This document shows, piece after piece, positions 34,268 to 42,482 of a stretch of DNA of 64,000 bases. The notes under the pieces are model-generated. The model did no database searches and was not told the DNA's origin. It was given only the letters and a program-made list of their open reading frames with translations. The translations under genes and the position numbers were made by a program. Position 1 is the first letter of the stretch, and each line of letters opens with the position of its first letter. Origin of the DNA: Magnetofaba australis IT-1 (GTDB lineage: Bacteria > Pseudomonadota > Magnetococcia > Magnetococcales > Magnetococcaceae); the NCBI RefSeq assembly GCF_002109495.1, contig NZ_LVJN01000019.1, positions 496,001 to 560,000 on the forward strand, read 5' to 3'.

Positions 34268-35890
34268 TTATTTTTCGCCTGACTTTTTCACCTCCAACGT
34301 GTGTTTCCCATGGTTGGTGTCAGATCTCTGCACATAGCGGATGGCATGTCCCCCGTAAGTTTGTTCCTCTGTAAAAAGACTCTTCAGTCGTTTTTCGACG
34401 CCAGCAACGCTCTTGATATCGCTGAATGACGAGTAGCCGTTTTTCAACATATTCGCGACTGCGTGTATGGTCATCGTTTGCCCGTTCAACACATCAGCAG
34501 TGTCTTGAATCTGCATGTCGTTTTTGGATTGCTGGATCTCCCCACTCGAGAGTTGCAACAGGTCTGTCGGTACTAGCACGCCAACACTGCTGGTACGGCC
34601 AGTCTTCACAGTTTCACTGTTCTCTAGTTCGACATTCGTCCTTTTTAGCCAGTTGGGAGAGGCAGAAGTCATGTAGAGGTTAGATTTGGCGTCATCCAGA
34701 CGTATAAAATTAACATGTTCTTCTTCCTCCAATCCCCATGATTCTGCGTCTTTTTTTGCCATGGTGTAGAGTGTTTTGACAATTCGTGCCACACCCATAA
34801 GGGATGATGCTCCTCTTCCAGAGTCCATTTCCCCTGCGTAGCCCACAGAGCTGGCCCTGGGCTCTTTCCTCGTATGATGTATTAGTAGAACCGCGCAATT
34901 ACACTCTATGGCAACTTTCCGATACATTGCTGCGACCCGGTTGATCTCTTCGTTGCTGTTCTCAGCCGCTTGGTGTGTCTCGAGGAATGGGTCAGCGATC
35001 CACACGCCGATATTGTTCTCCTTGATGTACTGGATGACGCTATCCACGTCGTGGGGTTGCATCTTGTTTTCGCTCCCACGCGTGGCCATCATCAATGGGC
35101 GCTCGATTCCGCTGTTGATAGAAACGCCTGATACGCCTTCAATCTCCAGGTCCTCATCCCAGGAGAGGATGAAATGCTGCACAATGCCTGCGAATCTACG
35201 CTTCATGAGGATGAGATTGTCCTCATTATTGGAGAGCCACACGCGGGTTCTTTCTCTGATAGCTAAATCCAGCAGGTCGTCCCTGCCAGATGCCGCTGCG
35301 GCTGCGATTTGTAGAGAGAGGACAGATTTGCCCGTTCCTGGTGGTGAAACTAGAACTGTGACGTACCCCCTGCATAACAGTCTCTCGATTATCCACTGCT
35401 CTGGCGGAAGGTCCTTGGGGGAGAAAGGGGCCAATGGCTCTGGAGGAGGCAGCGGCTGCGCCAGCGGTGAAAGTGTCGCCTCATGATGGAGAGCGGACCC
35501 AACGGGCCCGCCTCGGTACTTGTAAGCGTGGGTGACTATGTCCGTCATCTCCTCAGGCCCCCACTCTGGTGAGCATCTCGGATTATAGTGCTCCAGCATG
35601 AGTGCATAAGCGCGCTTCTTAGAAATTGCCCAGTCTCCCAGACGCATAGCGACTTTCAGAGTGGTATTGTTTCCCTGTTCTCCCTCTATTGCGGGGGGAG
35701 CCTCTTCCTGCAGGAAATGCACAGCCATGTTGATCCCTTCTGGGGAATCAATTGGAGTGCCGCCCGTGCCGGTCCGCCTAGATCCTGACGAATTCTTTTT
35801 GGTCTGTTTCGGCTCGTCCAGGTCAATTCCAAACCGTTCCATGAACTGGTTGGCCGTCATAGGGGTAAAAGGGCGCTCAACTCTCATCAT
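34268..35890 (-). CDS. RepA-type (RecA-fold) replicative helicase
   Basis: A 540-residue AAA_25/RepA-like ATPase. N-terminal part: helical segment AMRLGDWAISKKRAYALMLE then NPRCSPEWGPEEMTDIVTHA, a pattern of phage primase-helicase linkers. ATPase: Walker A VSPPGTGKSVLSLQIA, Walker B IGVWIADPFLETH, and VLLIHHTRKEPR with GRGASSLMGVARIVKTLYTM, as in plasmid RepA and DnaB-like hexamers. The C-terminus may be a winged helix (NMLKNGYSSFSDIKSVAGVE). ATG 35890 follows AGGAG and overlaps the primase stop, so the genes are translationally coupled. Probably the unwinding motor of the element's own replication. Confidence 0.8.
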   Translation of the reverse strand: MMRVERPFTPMTANQFMERFGIDLDEPKQTKKNSSGSRRTGTGGTPIDSPEGINMAVHFLQEEAPPAIEGEQGNNTTLKVAMRLGDWAISKKRAYALMLEHYNPRCSPEWGPEEMTDIVTHAYKYRGGPVGSALHHEATLSPLAQPLPPPEPLAPFSPKDLPPEQWIIERLLCRGYVTVLVSPPGTGKSVLSLQIAAAAASGRDDLLDLAIRERTRVWLSNNEDNLILMKRRFAGIVQHFILSWDEDLEIEGVSGVSINSGIERPLMMATRGSENKMQPHDVDSVIQYIKENNIGVWIADPFLETHQAAENSNEEINRVAAMYRKVAIECNCAVLLIHHTRKEPRASSVGYAGEMDSGRGASSLMGVARIVKTLYTMAKKDAESWGLEEEEHVNFIRLDDAKSNLYMTSASPNWLKRTNVELENSETVKTGRTSSVGVLVPTDLLQLSSGEIQQSKNDMQIQDTADVLNGQTMTIHAVANMLKNGYSSFSDIKSVAGVEKRLKSLFTEEQTYGGHAIRYVQRSDTNHGKHTLEVKKSGEK

Positions 35891-36434
35891 TCGGCTCCTG
35901 AATCTTGGTTTGGAATGGTTCACTCTTCATGTGATAGAACCCTGGCAGCCTCATCACACGGGGGAGGTCAGTAACTGAGGTGTCCGCGTTAAAGCGTTTG
36001 ATGAGCTGCTGCTGCACCTTTTTGAAGTCGTCCAGGGCAACGCCCTCCACAACCCAGTAGCAGTGCCACCGACCTGGGCTTGTGTTGATGATGATGTGGG
36101 GCCGTTCAGGTCCCTCGAGAACGGGTTCTAGAGGAGCGCCATCAAGATCGATGAATGAGGCTCTGACTCGGATGACGTTCTGCGCTTTTCGTCCCTTACA
36201 ATCCCCTTCGTTGACCATGACGAAAACCCCAGCCCCTTGCCGGTTTAGTTCGGCCAACTCTTCAGCGTGTTGCTCAAGAGAACCGTGGAGGATGTTGATT
36301 AGTCCTTTGGACTTCCTGTCTTTGGCGTCATCAAAAGTTTGGAACGTGAAGTCCTCTCTGGGGGCTAGCAGGTCCAGGAAGCGCTGAGCCTCGTGTGGGT
36401 CCGGATTCATATTGCTCTTCGTTTTTTGGCACAT
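35877..36434 (-). CDS. RepB-family primase-like protein
   Basis: A 185-residue protein with the RepB_primase/archaeo-eukaryotic primase pattern: RVRASFIDLDGAPLEPVLE (metal-binding Asp pair), HIIINTSPGRWHCYWVVEG (conserved His and Trp region) and DLPRVMRLPGFYHMK. Such small primases make primers for plasmids and phages. ATG 36434 is seven bases from the polymerase stop and has a GAGG ribosome site; the frame continues further upstream inside the polymerase gene. Its 3' end overlaps the helicase start. Polymerase, primase and helicase are therefore one transcriptional unit. Confidence 0.78.
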   Translation of the reverse strand: MCQKTKSNMNPDPHEAQRFLDLLAPREDFTFQTFDDAKDRKSKGLINILHGSLEQHAEELAELNRQGAGVFVMVNEGDCKGRKAQNVIRVRASFIDLDGAPLEPVLEGPERPHIIINTSPGRWHCYWVVEGVALDDFKKVQQQLIKRFNADTSVTDLPRVMRLPGFYHMKSEPFQTKIQEPNDES

Positions 36435-36441
36435 GACGCCC

Positions 36442-38406
36442 TCACTTTCTGTAGCGCTTGCCGGTCCAACCCTCGGCCTGCAGGGGAAGGTCCTTTGCCC
36501 AATGCGGAGTTTCAGCCATAAGCTGCTCGAATTCTGAGACTTCAACTGACCCTTCTTTGATTTCGCAGACGATCTCATCGTGGACATGGAGCACGATCGG
36601 ATGCCCAACTTCTTCGATCCTCATCATGGATTCCGCCAGGATGTCACGGGCCACAGCCTGAGTTATGTTTTCAGCCAGTTTTCCGCCATAAGTGTCTTGC
36701 TGGACCCATTTCTTGGTGGTTGAGTCGACGCCCTTGAAAAGGATCTTGGTGGTTGGCTTGCCCCATGGAGTGGTGCTGGGTTTGAGCGTGGCGTATGGGT
36801 AGCAGATAGACCGCCCAGATGGCAGACGGCACCACAAATGCCCTTCATCGACAGTGAAGGAGATTTTGCCCCCTGCTTGGAACACACGCCCTGGCTGCTT
36901 GATAGCTCTGATGGCGGCACCCTCTAGCAGCCGCCAGAGTTCTGTGATGCGCGGGTTTGCCTTGCGCCAGTTTTGTTTGACGGATTCAATTTTCTTGTCC
37001 GAGATGGTTACGTCGTAGGTGCTTGCCATCTGTTTGAAGGCATTGACTCCCCCGCCATAGCCAAGGGCTAGTACGGCCACCTTGCCGATGCTGCGCTGCT
37101 CTTTATTAACCTGCCCAACAGGAACGCCAAAGATATGGCTGGCGGCATGTTCATAAACTTTGCCGTCACCTCTGAAGACTTTAAGGACAGGGCCTTCGTT
37201 GGCTAGCCACGCAAGGATGCGGGCCTCGATTGAAGAGAAGTCTGCCACGATCAGCAAATGGCCGGGCTTTGCAGTGAACAAAGACCGAAGGCAACTGGAT
37301 ATGATTTCCAGAACAGGCAAACCCATTTCATGTAGTGCTTCGACATCTTGATTCAGAACATCCTTTGCCGCCTTTTCAATTTCTTCTGGAGTCAGTACTC
37401 CACGGGGTAGATTTTGCGGCTGCAGCCCACGACCAGTCCAGCGGCCTGTAGTAGCTCCGTGGAAAAGCAGCATCCCCTTGACTCGACCATCGTTGCAGAC
37501 GCGCTCCTCCATGCGTTTGATCTTTGCTATGGAGGATTTGGATGCCTGTTGGCGAATTTCAAGTGCACGGACTACATGCCACAACCCTGCCCCTTTTGCT
37601 TTTTCAATCAGTCCGGGGACAACGTCTTTCTTGAGAGAGTGAGCTTTCAGACCCTGGCTGTTCACCCACTCGAGAAGAGACTTGGTAGCGGTTGCTGTTT
37701 TTACAGCGCCTCCAGTCTTTGTGTGAATCTGTTCGTTTAGACCCTCAGTGATCATGTTTGCTAAGGATCGTGTTTTGGTCGCGAGTTCGAGATCAACATG
37801 GAGTCCCCGGTCATTGATGCGTTGATCCATTTCCCAGACACGCTGCTCTGAGTTGCGTAACGGTCTAAGCTTTTGATCTATTCTATAAAGCACATCCACA
37901 TCACGTTTGGCGTATTCACCAAGGCGCTTGATGCTCTCGGGGTCCTCCCTCCAGATAGGATCTCCATTTATGGTGGTTCCAGTAGGGCTGCACATTTCAC
38001 GCATTAACTGCGTGCCTTCCTTGTCTTTTCCTATGTCCACGCCCAACGCCACAGCACAATTATTGAGCGATCGGGGGAGTGACATTGCGCCTGCTCGCGC
38101 CATGGTGTCTCGAAACTGTATGGATTTAATTTTAGGGAAGCCGTGGCTACGTTCGCCGATGGTATTCCAGATCACTCGGTCAAACTCAGCATTGTGGGCG
38201 ATGACGATACCCCCTGAGTTAACGTGATCAATGATTTCCTGAGGGAGTTTTTCTCCTTTAAACCACAGCTTGGTAGATTTTTCGCCAAGCTTATACGAAA
38301 ACAGCAGAATTTCAGTTCCTGGATCCTCCGCATATTTATGAACACCGACTTTTTTTAAGTCAGAAGGTGACCTGGCTTCCAAATCCAAATAGAGGGTGCA
38401 GGGCAT
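36442..38406 (-). CDS. Family A DNA polymerase with 3'-5' exonuclease (phage type)
   Basis: A 654-residue polymerase. Exonuclease motifs: LYLDLEARS (DxE), VIAHNAEFDR, YAKRDVDVLY. Polymerase motifs: A LIVADFSSIEARILAWLANE, B RSIGKVAVLALGYGGG, C PIVLHVHDEIVCE. A 5' nuclease domain is absent, as in many phage-encoded family A enzymes (T7-like). ATG 38406 is three bases from the excisionase-like gene stop. It begins the polymerase-primase-helicase unit and should copy the excised element. Confidence 0.93.
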   Translation of the reverse strand: MPCTLYLDLEARSPSDLKKVGVHKYAEDPGTEILLFSYKLGEKSTKLWFKGEKLPQEIIDHVNSGGIVIAHNAEFDRVIWNTIGERSHGFPKIKSIQFRDTMARAGAMSLPRSLNNCAVALGVDIGKDKEGTQLMREMCSPTGTTINGDPIWREDPESIKRLGEYAKRDVDVLYRIDQKLRPLRNSEQRVWEMDQRINDRGLHVDLELATKTRSLANMITEGLNEQIHTKTGGAVKTATATKSLLEWVNSQGLKAHSLKKDVVPGLIEKAKGAGLWHVVRALEIRQQASKSSIAKIKRMEERVCNDGRVKGMLLFHGATTGRWTGRGLQPQNLPRGVLTPEEIEKAAKDVLNQDVEALHEMGLPVLEIISSCLRSLFTAKPGHLLIVADFSSIEARILAWLANEGPVLKVFRGDGKVYEHAASHIFGVPVGQVNKEQRSIGKVAVLALGYGGGVNAFKQMASTYDVTISDKKIESVKQNWRKANPRITELWRLLEGAAIRAIKQPGRVFQAGGKISFTVDEGHLWCRLPSGRSICYPYATLKPSTTPWGKPTTKILFKGVDSTTKKWVQQDTYGGKLAENITQAVARDILAESMMRIEEVGHPIVLHVHDEIVCEIKEGSVEVSEFEQLMAETPHWAKDLPLQAEGWTGKRYRK

Positions 38407-38409
38407 CTG

Positions 38410-38673
38410 TCATTCCTCCGTGTTGAAATCAGGACGTTCGTTGAGGAAAGACAGGAGGTCATCCTTTAGGATGAGCGTTCTGGCCCCGTGCTTTTTGGCC
38501 CTGAGTTGCCCTTTATTGATTGCTTGGTAGATGCCACAACGAGAGATGCCAGATACGGAGGCGGCTTCGCTTGGACTGAAAGCCAAGCGGGAAATTAGGG
38601 CGTTTTGTTCCTGGGAGCGCGTTGATCGCTCCGATTGAGATTCTAATGGGTTCACTTCGGACAGGGTACGCAT
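38410..38673 (-). CDS. Excisionase-like helix-turn-helix protein
   Basis: An 87-residue protein with a MerR/AlpA-type helix-turn-helix (HTH_17): LAFSPSEAASVSGISRCGIY, QAINKGQLRAKKHGARTLIL, DDLLSFLNERP. This fold is typical of excisionases and AlpA-like regulators of integrative elements. It leads directly into the polymerase gene (three-base gap), so it may both promote excision and control replication genes. The role is inferred from fold and position. Confidence 0.75.
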   Translation of the reverse strand: MRTLSEVNPLESQSERSTRSQEQNALISRLAFSPSEAASVSGISRCGIYQAINKGQLRAKKHGARTLILKDDLLSFLNERPDFNTEE

Positions 38674-38891
38674 TGTAAGTCTCCTACGAACGTTGATGGA
38701 CGGAGACAGATTGCGAAAAAACTAGGTGGGTAATTCAGGGTAGAGTTTGCCAAGTTTTTCTACCCTGATAAATTGCTGTGTTGATTGGGCACTGTTGTGT
38801 CCACGTCTGGTGGTTTGGTGTCTGGCGTCGAGTTGTCTTCTACGTGAAGAGGGCGAGAGATAGGCAGAGTGCACGACATAGGAGGTTAATC

Positions 38892-39173
38892 ATGTGCTTA
38901 AAAATGAGTGAAAAGCTGACCAAAAAATTTCTCTTCAGTTTGCCTGAAGGGAAATATCTGGTAAGCAACACTTATGAGTATCCAGGCAGGCCCTGTTATA
39001 GTGCCTACGTGTCTTTGAAGGAGGAGCGTTTAGAGCAGTGGCGTGAGATCCGCGAAAAAAACGCGCATTATAGATTCTGCCACGTCTACGAGACAAAAGA
39101 AGATTGTGTTCTATGGCATAAGTCTATGATGTGCGAAGAGCATTTAGGTAAGTACGGGGTGAGTCTGGATTAG
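38892..39173 (+). CDS. Small protein of unknown function (93 residues)
   Basis: Starts MCLKMSEKLTKKFLFSLPEG; contains YPGRPCYSAYVSLKEERLEQ, RFCHVYETKEDCVLWHKSMM. Five cysteines and many aromatic residues; no signal or membrane helix. ATG 38892 was chosen for AGGAGG at ideal distance; the frame extends to 38778 without support. It is the only plus-strand gene in the replication half of the element and overlaps the end of the 222-residue gene by four bases (39170-39173), facing it. No family recognised. Confidence 0.6.
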   Translation: MCLKMSEKLTKKFLFSLPEGKYLVSNTYEYPGRPCYSAYVSLKEERLEQWREIREKNAHYRFCHVYETKEDCVLWHKSMMCEEHLGKYGVSLD

Positions 39174-39838
39174 GCCTTGTCTCTATGTTTTTTGTTAGAC
39201 CGGCCAGGCTTTAGTGGCTGGTCTATTTTTTTCTGTGCAGTTGGGATAGTGATCTCTGGAGGCGGGAAGAGTGTCATGGGGTCACTATCGGGGTCGTAAT
39301 CGTCCAGATCAGTGTCTGTATGTTCGGCGCTATCTTCTAGATCACTCTCCCAGTCCCCATAAGGCCCAAAAAAACCAATGCGCTCTATGTATTCACAAGG
39401 GATTTTATAGCATTCGTATCGTTCTATAAATTGTATGAAGTTTGAAATTCCTGAATAGGTTAAAAAAGGGGGGGCTTCATTTATATTTTTTGCTCTTCTA
39501 ATCAGATTTCGAATGTTTTCTGGGTTGCGTTGCCTTACTTGAGCGTTTTGTCTTTGTACTGTTATAAACTGAGTTAAAACATCATACACATCCTCGAACC
39601 CATCTTCTTTATAGTCGCGCTTGATTCGCGCTCTGACCTGCTTGAGCTGTTCCGCCGCAACCCGGATTGAATTTACTTGCTTACGCTCACGGATAGCGTT
39701 TTTATAACCCGTTTTGGTGTGGATTTGTTCATCTAGATAATACTTTCCAATAGCCGCAAGAAACACAAGCTGGTCGAGCTCCCCTTTTTCGGATACTCCA
39801 ATTTCCATGTTGATGAAATCATCCCATTTACTGGCCAT
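39170..39838 (-). CDS. Uncharacterised protein of the element (222 residues)
   Basis: Starts MASKWDDFINMEIGVSEKGE. The N-terminal two thirds are helical and charged (IRERKQVNSIRVAAEQLKQV), the end is very acidic (DWESDLEDSAEHTDTDLDDY) followed by a basic Pro/Lys tail. AAGGA lies nine bases before ATG 39838. Lies 35 bases from the integrase gene, in the same orientation and upstream of the excisionase-like gene. Residues 37-44 (EQIHTKTG) also occur in the polymerase. I do not recognise a family. Confidence 0.6.
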   Translation of the reverse strand: MASKWDDFINMEIGVSEKGELDQLVFLAAIGKYYLDEQIHTKTGYKNAIRERKQVNSIRVAAEQLKQVRARIKRDYKEDGFEDVYDVLTQFITVQRQNAQVRQRNPENIRNLIRRAKNINEAPPFLTYSGISNFIQFIERYECYKIPCEYIERIGFFGPYGDWESDLEDSAEHTDTDLDDYDPDSDPMTLFPPPEITIPTAQKKIDQPLKPGRSNKKHRDKA

Positions 39839-39873
39839 AGTGCATAATCCTTTTCAGAAAAATGATGCGTTTT

Positions 39874-41208
39874 CTAAACCGCCTTATGTTTGAGTTGTGC
39901 GACGTTTCCTGTCAAAGGTGAGCCTATGCGTCCAAAGGTAGCCCGAATGGTGTCGGCCACATAAGAGGGAGCCAAGTGGGCATAATGTATCTCTGTCATC
40001 CGGGTGTCTGCATGTCCCAACTGTGTAGCGATTACGCCCATTGGCGCGCCTGCCATGGCTAGACGGCTGGCATGTGTGTGGCGGAGGATGTGGAAATTGA
40101 TTGCTGGGGTGATGGATGCTGCGCTGCAGGCTTCGGCCATTGGCCTTTGTTGATGGTTTTTTGCCCACGGTGTACCGTCATCGTGGGTGAACAGGTGATC
40201 ACTTGGCCTTTTGGTGAGCGACAGGTTTGAAAAGAGTTCGACTCCTTCCCCTGTGAGCACAACATTGCGCGACTTGCCTGATTTGCTTCGTTTGATAGAG
40301 AGAGTCCCACTTTCGGGCTCGAAATCGGCAGCGACCAGTCGGCACAGTTCCCCGTATCGGCATCCAGTTAGCAAAGCCCCCTGGAGCAGAGTGCGGAAAG
40401 CCGATGGAGAGGCGTTAAGAAGTCTCGTTATTTCGTCATCTGTCAAGAATCTGATCTTTGGGGAGGCTACTTGCTGAAATGGTTTGACTCTGCGCCAAGC
40501 GGTATCGGATGCCACTTTACCCTCTCTCCATGCATGGTTGAGTGCGGCCTTAAGGGTGGTAAGCGCTTTGTTCGCTGTGTGCCGTCTCTTTCGTTTGATT
40601 TCGGGGTCATCGGACAGCTCAGCAGTCTGCGTTATCTTATGGCTGCGGGTCTTGGCTGGCGTGTTGGATATATGCTGGTGCCACTCTCGAATGGTTCTAG
40701 ATTGGAGATTTTTTACGATCACCCCCTCCAGGCCGGGGAGGATGTACGTGTTAATTTGTGAGAGTAAGTTGTTGTATGTAGATCTGGAGGGGTTCTTTCT
40801 GGCTTTGTAGTCGGCCAGATAATCATTGATGGCGTCGGCCACTGTGAAGGGGCCAACAGTCCCAAGTCCAGCCTCAACGTGGGCTTGTTCTGAAAACCAG
40901 GCGCGAGCCTTCTCTTGGGCTTGGCTCCAAGATAGGATTTTAACACCGTCAGCGTCAGTGACGTCATCCGCGTCGCCTAACTTTGTGGTGTGATACCGGC
41001 TGGAGCCAATGAAGTACCGGGCGATCCATGAAGCTGAGCGTGCACCTTTCCTGTAGCCCACATGGCACCCTTGATCAATAGAACGGAAATAGGGGTGATG
41101 CCGGGCGGTCAGTTTGGACCGGGCTGCTCTGGATTCCAGGTTTGTATCGCGAACGGTGCGGGCCATGGTCATTCCAGTTAAGATGTGAAAGTTGATCATC
41201 TCTAACAC
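39874..41208 (-). CDS. int: Tyrosine-type site-specific integrase
   Basis: A 444-residue (430 from the alternative ATG 41166) integrase. The N-terminal part has the arm-binding/DUF4102-like and SAM-like regions (SRSTYNNLLSQINTYILPGL). The catalytic domain shows Arg in LLTGCRYGELCRL, Lys in IKRSKSGKSRNVVL, HxxR in FHILRHTHASRLA, His in QLGHADTRMTEIHYAHLAPS with the Tyr nucleophile. It lies 123 bases inside the right attachment site and should integrate the element into tRNA-Glu. The reading frame is intact, so it may still be active. Confidence 0.95.
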   Translation of the reverse strand: MLEMINFHILTGMTMARTVRDTNLESRAARSKLTARHHPYFRSIDQGCHVGYRKGARSASWIARYFIGSSRYHTTKLGDADDVTDADGVKILSWSQAQEKARAWFSEQAHVEAGLGTVGPFTVADAINDYLADYKARKNPSRSTYNNLLSQINTYILPGLEGVIVKNLQSRTIREWHQHISNTPAKTRSHKITQTAELSDDPEIKRKRRHTANKALTTLKAALNHAWREGKVASDTAWRRVKPFQQVASPKIRFLTDDEITRLLNASPSAFRTLLQGALLTGCRYGELCRLVAADFEPESGTLSIKRSKSGKSRNVVLTGEGVELFSNLSLTKRPSDHLFTHDDGTPWAKNHQQRPMAEACSAASITPAINFHILRHTHASRLAMAGAPMGVIATQLGHADTRMTEIHYAHLAPSYVADTIRATFGRIGSPLTGNVAQLKHKAV

Positions 41209-41331
41209 TTCACAAATATATATGTGCGTACACTAGCAAACATCTGTGGACAGTGAAGCATGAAATATCCATTAATTCAACTATAATCAGACATATGCAT
41301 ATACGTCAGTAAACGGTATGAACGTAATATT

Positions 41332-41382
41332 CCGGCCTTTCACGCCGGTAACACGGGTTCGAAACCCGTACGGGACGCCAAT
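41332..41382 (+). repeat. Right attachment site (attR), partial tRNA-Glu
   Basis: 51 bases identical to 28006-28056: anticodon stem to CCA and AT. The 5' part of a tRNA is missing, so no functional tRNA is made here. This is the original chromosomal 3' end of the tRNA gene. Confidence 0.93.
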
Positions 41383-41414
41383 CAAGATTGACAGTCTTAA
41401 CGACTGATGAAAAT

Positions 41415-41462
41415 AAGCGCGGTAAGAGACGTGAAAATCCCGTCTTTTGCCGCGCTTTTTTT
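41415..41462 (+). terminator. Original terminator of tRNA-Glu
   Basis: AAGCGCGGTAAGAGACG (41415-41431) pairs with CGTCTTTTGCCGCGCTT (41441-41457), followed by a T run to 41462. It lies 33 bases after the attR tRNA end, as expected of the tRNA terminator before the element inserted. Confidence 0.85.
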
Positions 41463-41533
41463 GTTTGTCGCGCAGAACGTCATGCGGTATTTTCTGATGA
41501 CATTTATCCTGATTTGGTTTTGGGGGTCATCGG

Positions 41534-41962
41534 GTGATCAATTTTCATGTCTGTTCTGGGGCGGGTCGCAAGAGTTTTGTTGGCGCTTTTCTCGCACTCT
41601 TCGCCGTGTTCTCACTGAGTTTCTCTGAGGGCGTTGCGGCTGAAACCCCCGAATTAACGGAAGCGGATAAAAAGATTATTGAAGACGCGGTGAAGGAAAA
41701 ACTTGTGGATCCGTTTTCCGCGAAATTTAAGTGGATGCCCTATAATGGGGATAAAACTTACTGTGGGCTGGTGAATGCCAAAAATAGAATGGGCGGATAC
41801 ACGGGGTTTGTTCCGTTTACGGTTCTTTATATGAAAACAAAAGAGCGGAATATTGGCGCGCTGCCACAGATTTCCACTTACGACCCAAAATCCACCGACT
41901 CACAGGTGACTGTTCAGCTTTGTGAGATGGCGGGGTATAAAGATTTTTACAAAGCGAAGTAG
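41534..41962 (+). CDS. Secreted small protein of unknown function
   Basis: A 142-residue product with a signal sequence (FVGAFLALFAVFSLSFSEGV, cleavage after VAA) and a compact domain: LVDPFSAKFKWMPYNGDKTY, CGLVNAKNRMGGYTGFVPF, two cysteines after the signal. The pattern DPxSAKF...YCGxVNAKNxxGGYxGFxPF recurs in small periplasmic proteins of many proteobacteria, without known function. The only suitable start is GTG 41534. Stands alone just outside the element. Confidence 0.72.
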   Translation: MINFHVCSGAGRKSFVGAFLALFAVFSLSFSEGVAAETPELTEADKKIIEDAVKEKLVDPFSAKFKWMPYNGDKTYCGLVNAKNRMGGYTGFVPFTVLYMKTKERNIGALPQISTYDPKSTDSQVTVQLCEMAGYKDFYKAK

Positions 41963-42482
41963 GATGTCGCAGCGGGTTCCTGCCCGTGATGAGGCGCAGG
42001 CTGAATCCAGATGAGATCAGAAGTCAATCTGGCGTAGGCTCTTCTCTGTTTACGTGTAGCGGATTGCCTATTTTCTGATCGCTCAGTCGGTTGAATAATA
42101 TCGTGAGTCAAAACCAAAACTGCACAGACCGTCCAATGTTTGCGTGACGCAGGTTGAGCGAGCGCTGACTATTGGCCGCCGACTGGTCGGCGGCGGGGTC
42201 TGGGGGCTGCGCCCCCAGCGGGGTTTGGGGCGGCGCCCCAAGGTTTGGTTGTTGGGAGCTCGAGGGCAAAGCCCTCGATATCTTCCAGCGCCCATATGTT
42301 CAGTTTTGAATGCTAGCGACTATATTCTCTTGAGTGGGTGTCTGTTCTCAGTTTGCTGCGGCGAGGCCGACGGCAGGGCGTCCCTTGCGCCAATGGTTGA
42401 GGCTGCGCCATGCTGTGGCCGCCCCATTGGGCATTTGCGGGGCCACCCGTCACTCCATCAGCCTGCAACCAGGGCCTCTCTT
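41963..42482. other. Intergenic region with palindromic repeat
   Basis: 520 bases between the small secreted protein and the polytopic membrane protein. It contains the module A repeat (42194-42284). The downstream reading frame is open through it, but the peptide follows the repeat and has no protein-like character, so I treat it as non-coding. Confidence 0.55.
42194..42284 (+). repeat. Dispersed palindromic repeat, module A
   Basis: GGGGTCTGGGGGC...GCCCCCAG, then TTGGGGC...GCCCCAA, then GAGGGC...GCCCTCGATATCTT. Same order as the reverse-oriented copy at 25636-25725. Confidence 0.75.

Larger units (their letters stand above)
28006..41382. mobile_element. Integrative element of about 13.3 kb in tRNA-Glu
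   Basis: Bounded by a 51-bp perfect direct repeat of the tRNA-Glu 3' end. It encodes a tyrosine integrase at the right end, an excisionase-like protein, a polymerase-primase-helicase replication set, an iteron-like array, a DUF5681 protein, a caspase-like lipoprotein, an Mrr-type nuclease and insertion-sequence remains. Most of it is visibly richer in A+T than the flanks, except the caspase gene. No virion, relaxase or type IV secretion gene is visible. It could be a satellite, an integrated plasmid-like element or a degraded prophage. Confidence 0.92.
41209..41533. other. Right junction: integrase upstream region, attR and start of flank
   Basis: The first 123 bases are A+T-rich and should contain the integrase promoter and arm sites; several TATAT and CATATGCATATACG-like short palindromes are visible at 41216-41306. 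attR and the displaced terminator follow. No gene is supported. Confidence 0.5.

Noticed and set aside
41332-41382. Second tRNA-Glu gene
   Set aside because: Only the 3' 51 bases are present; the acceptor 5' strand and D arm are missing, so it is attR.
41407-41628. Short hydrophobic frame before the secreted protein gene
   Set aside because: It starts at the tRNA terminator and overlaps the secreted protein in another frame; no ribosome site.
42144-42482. N-terminal extension of the polytopic membrane protein
   Set aside because: The peptide is encoded by the dispersed repeat and is not membrane-like; ATG 42483 directly precedes the first helix.
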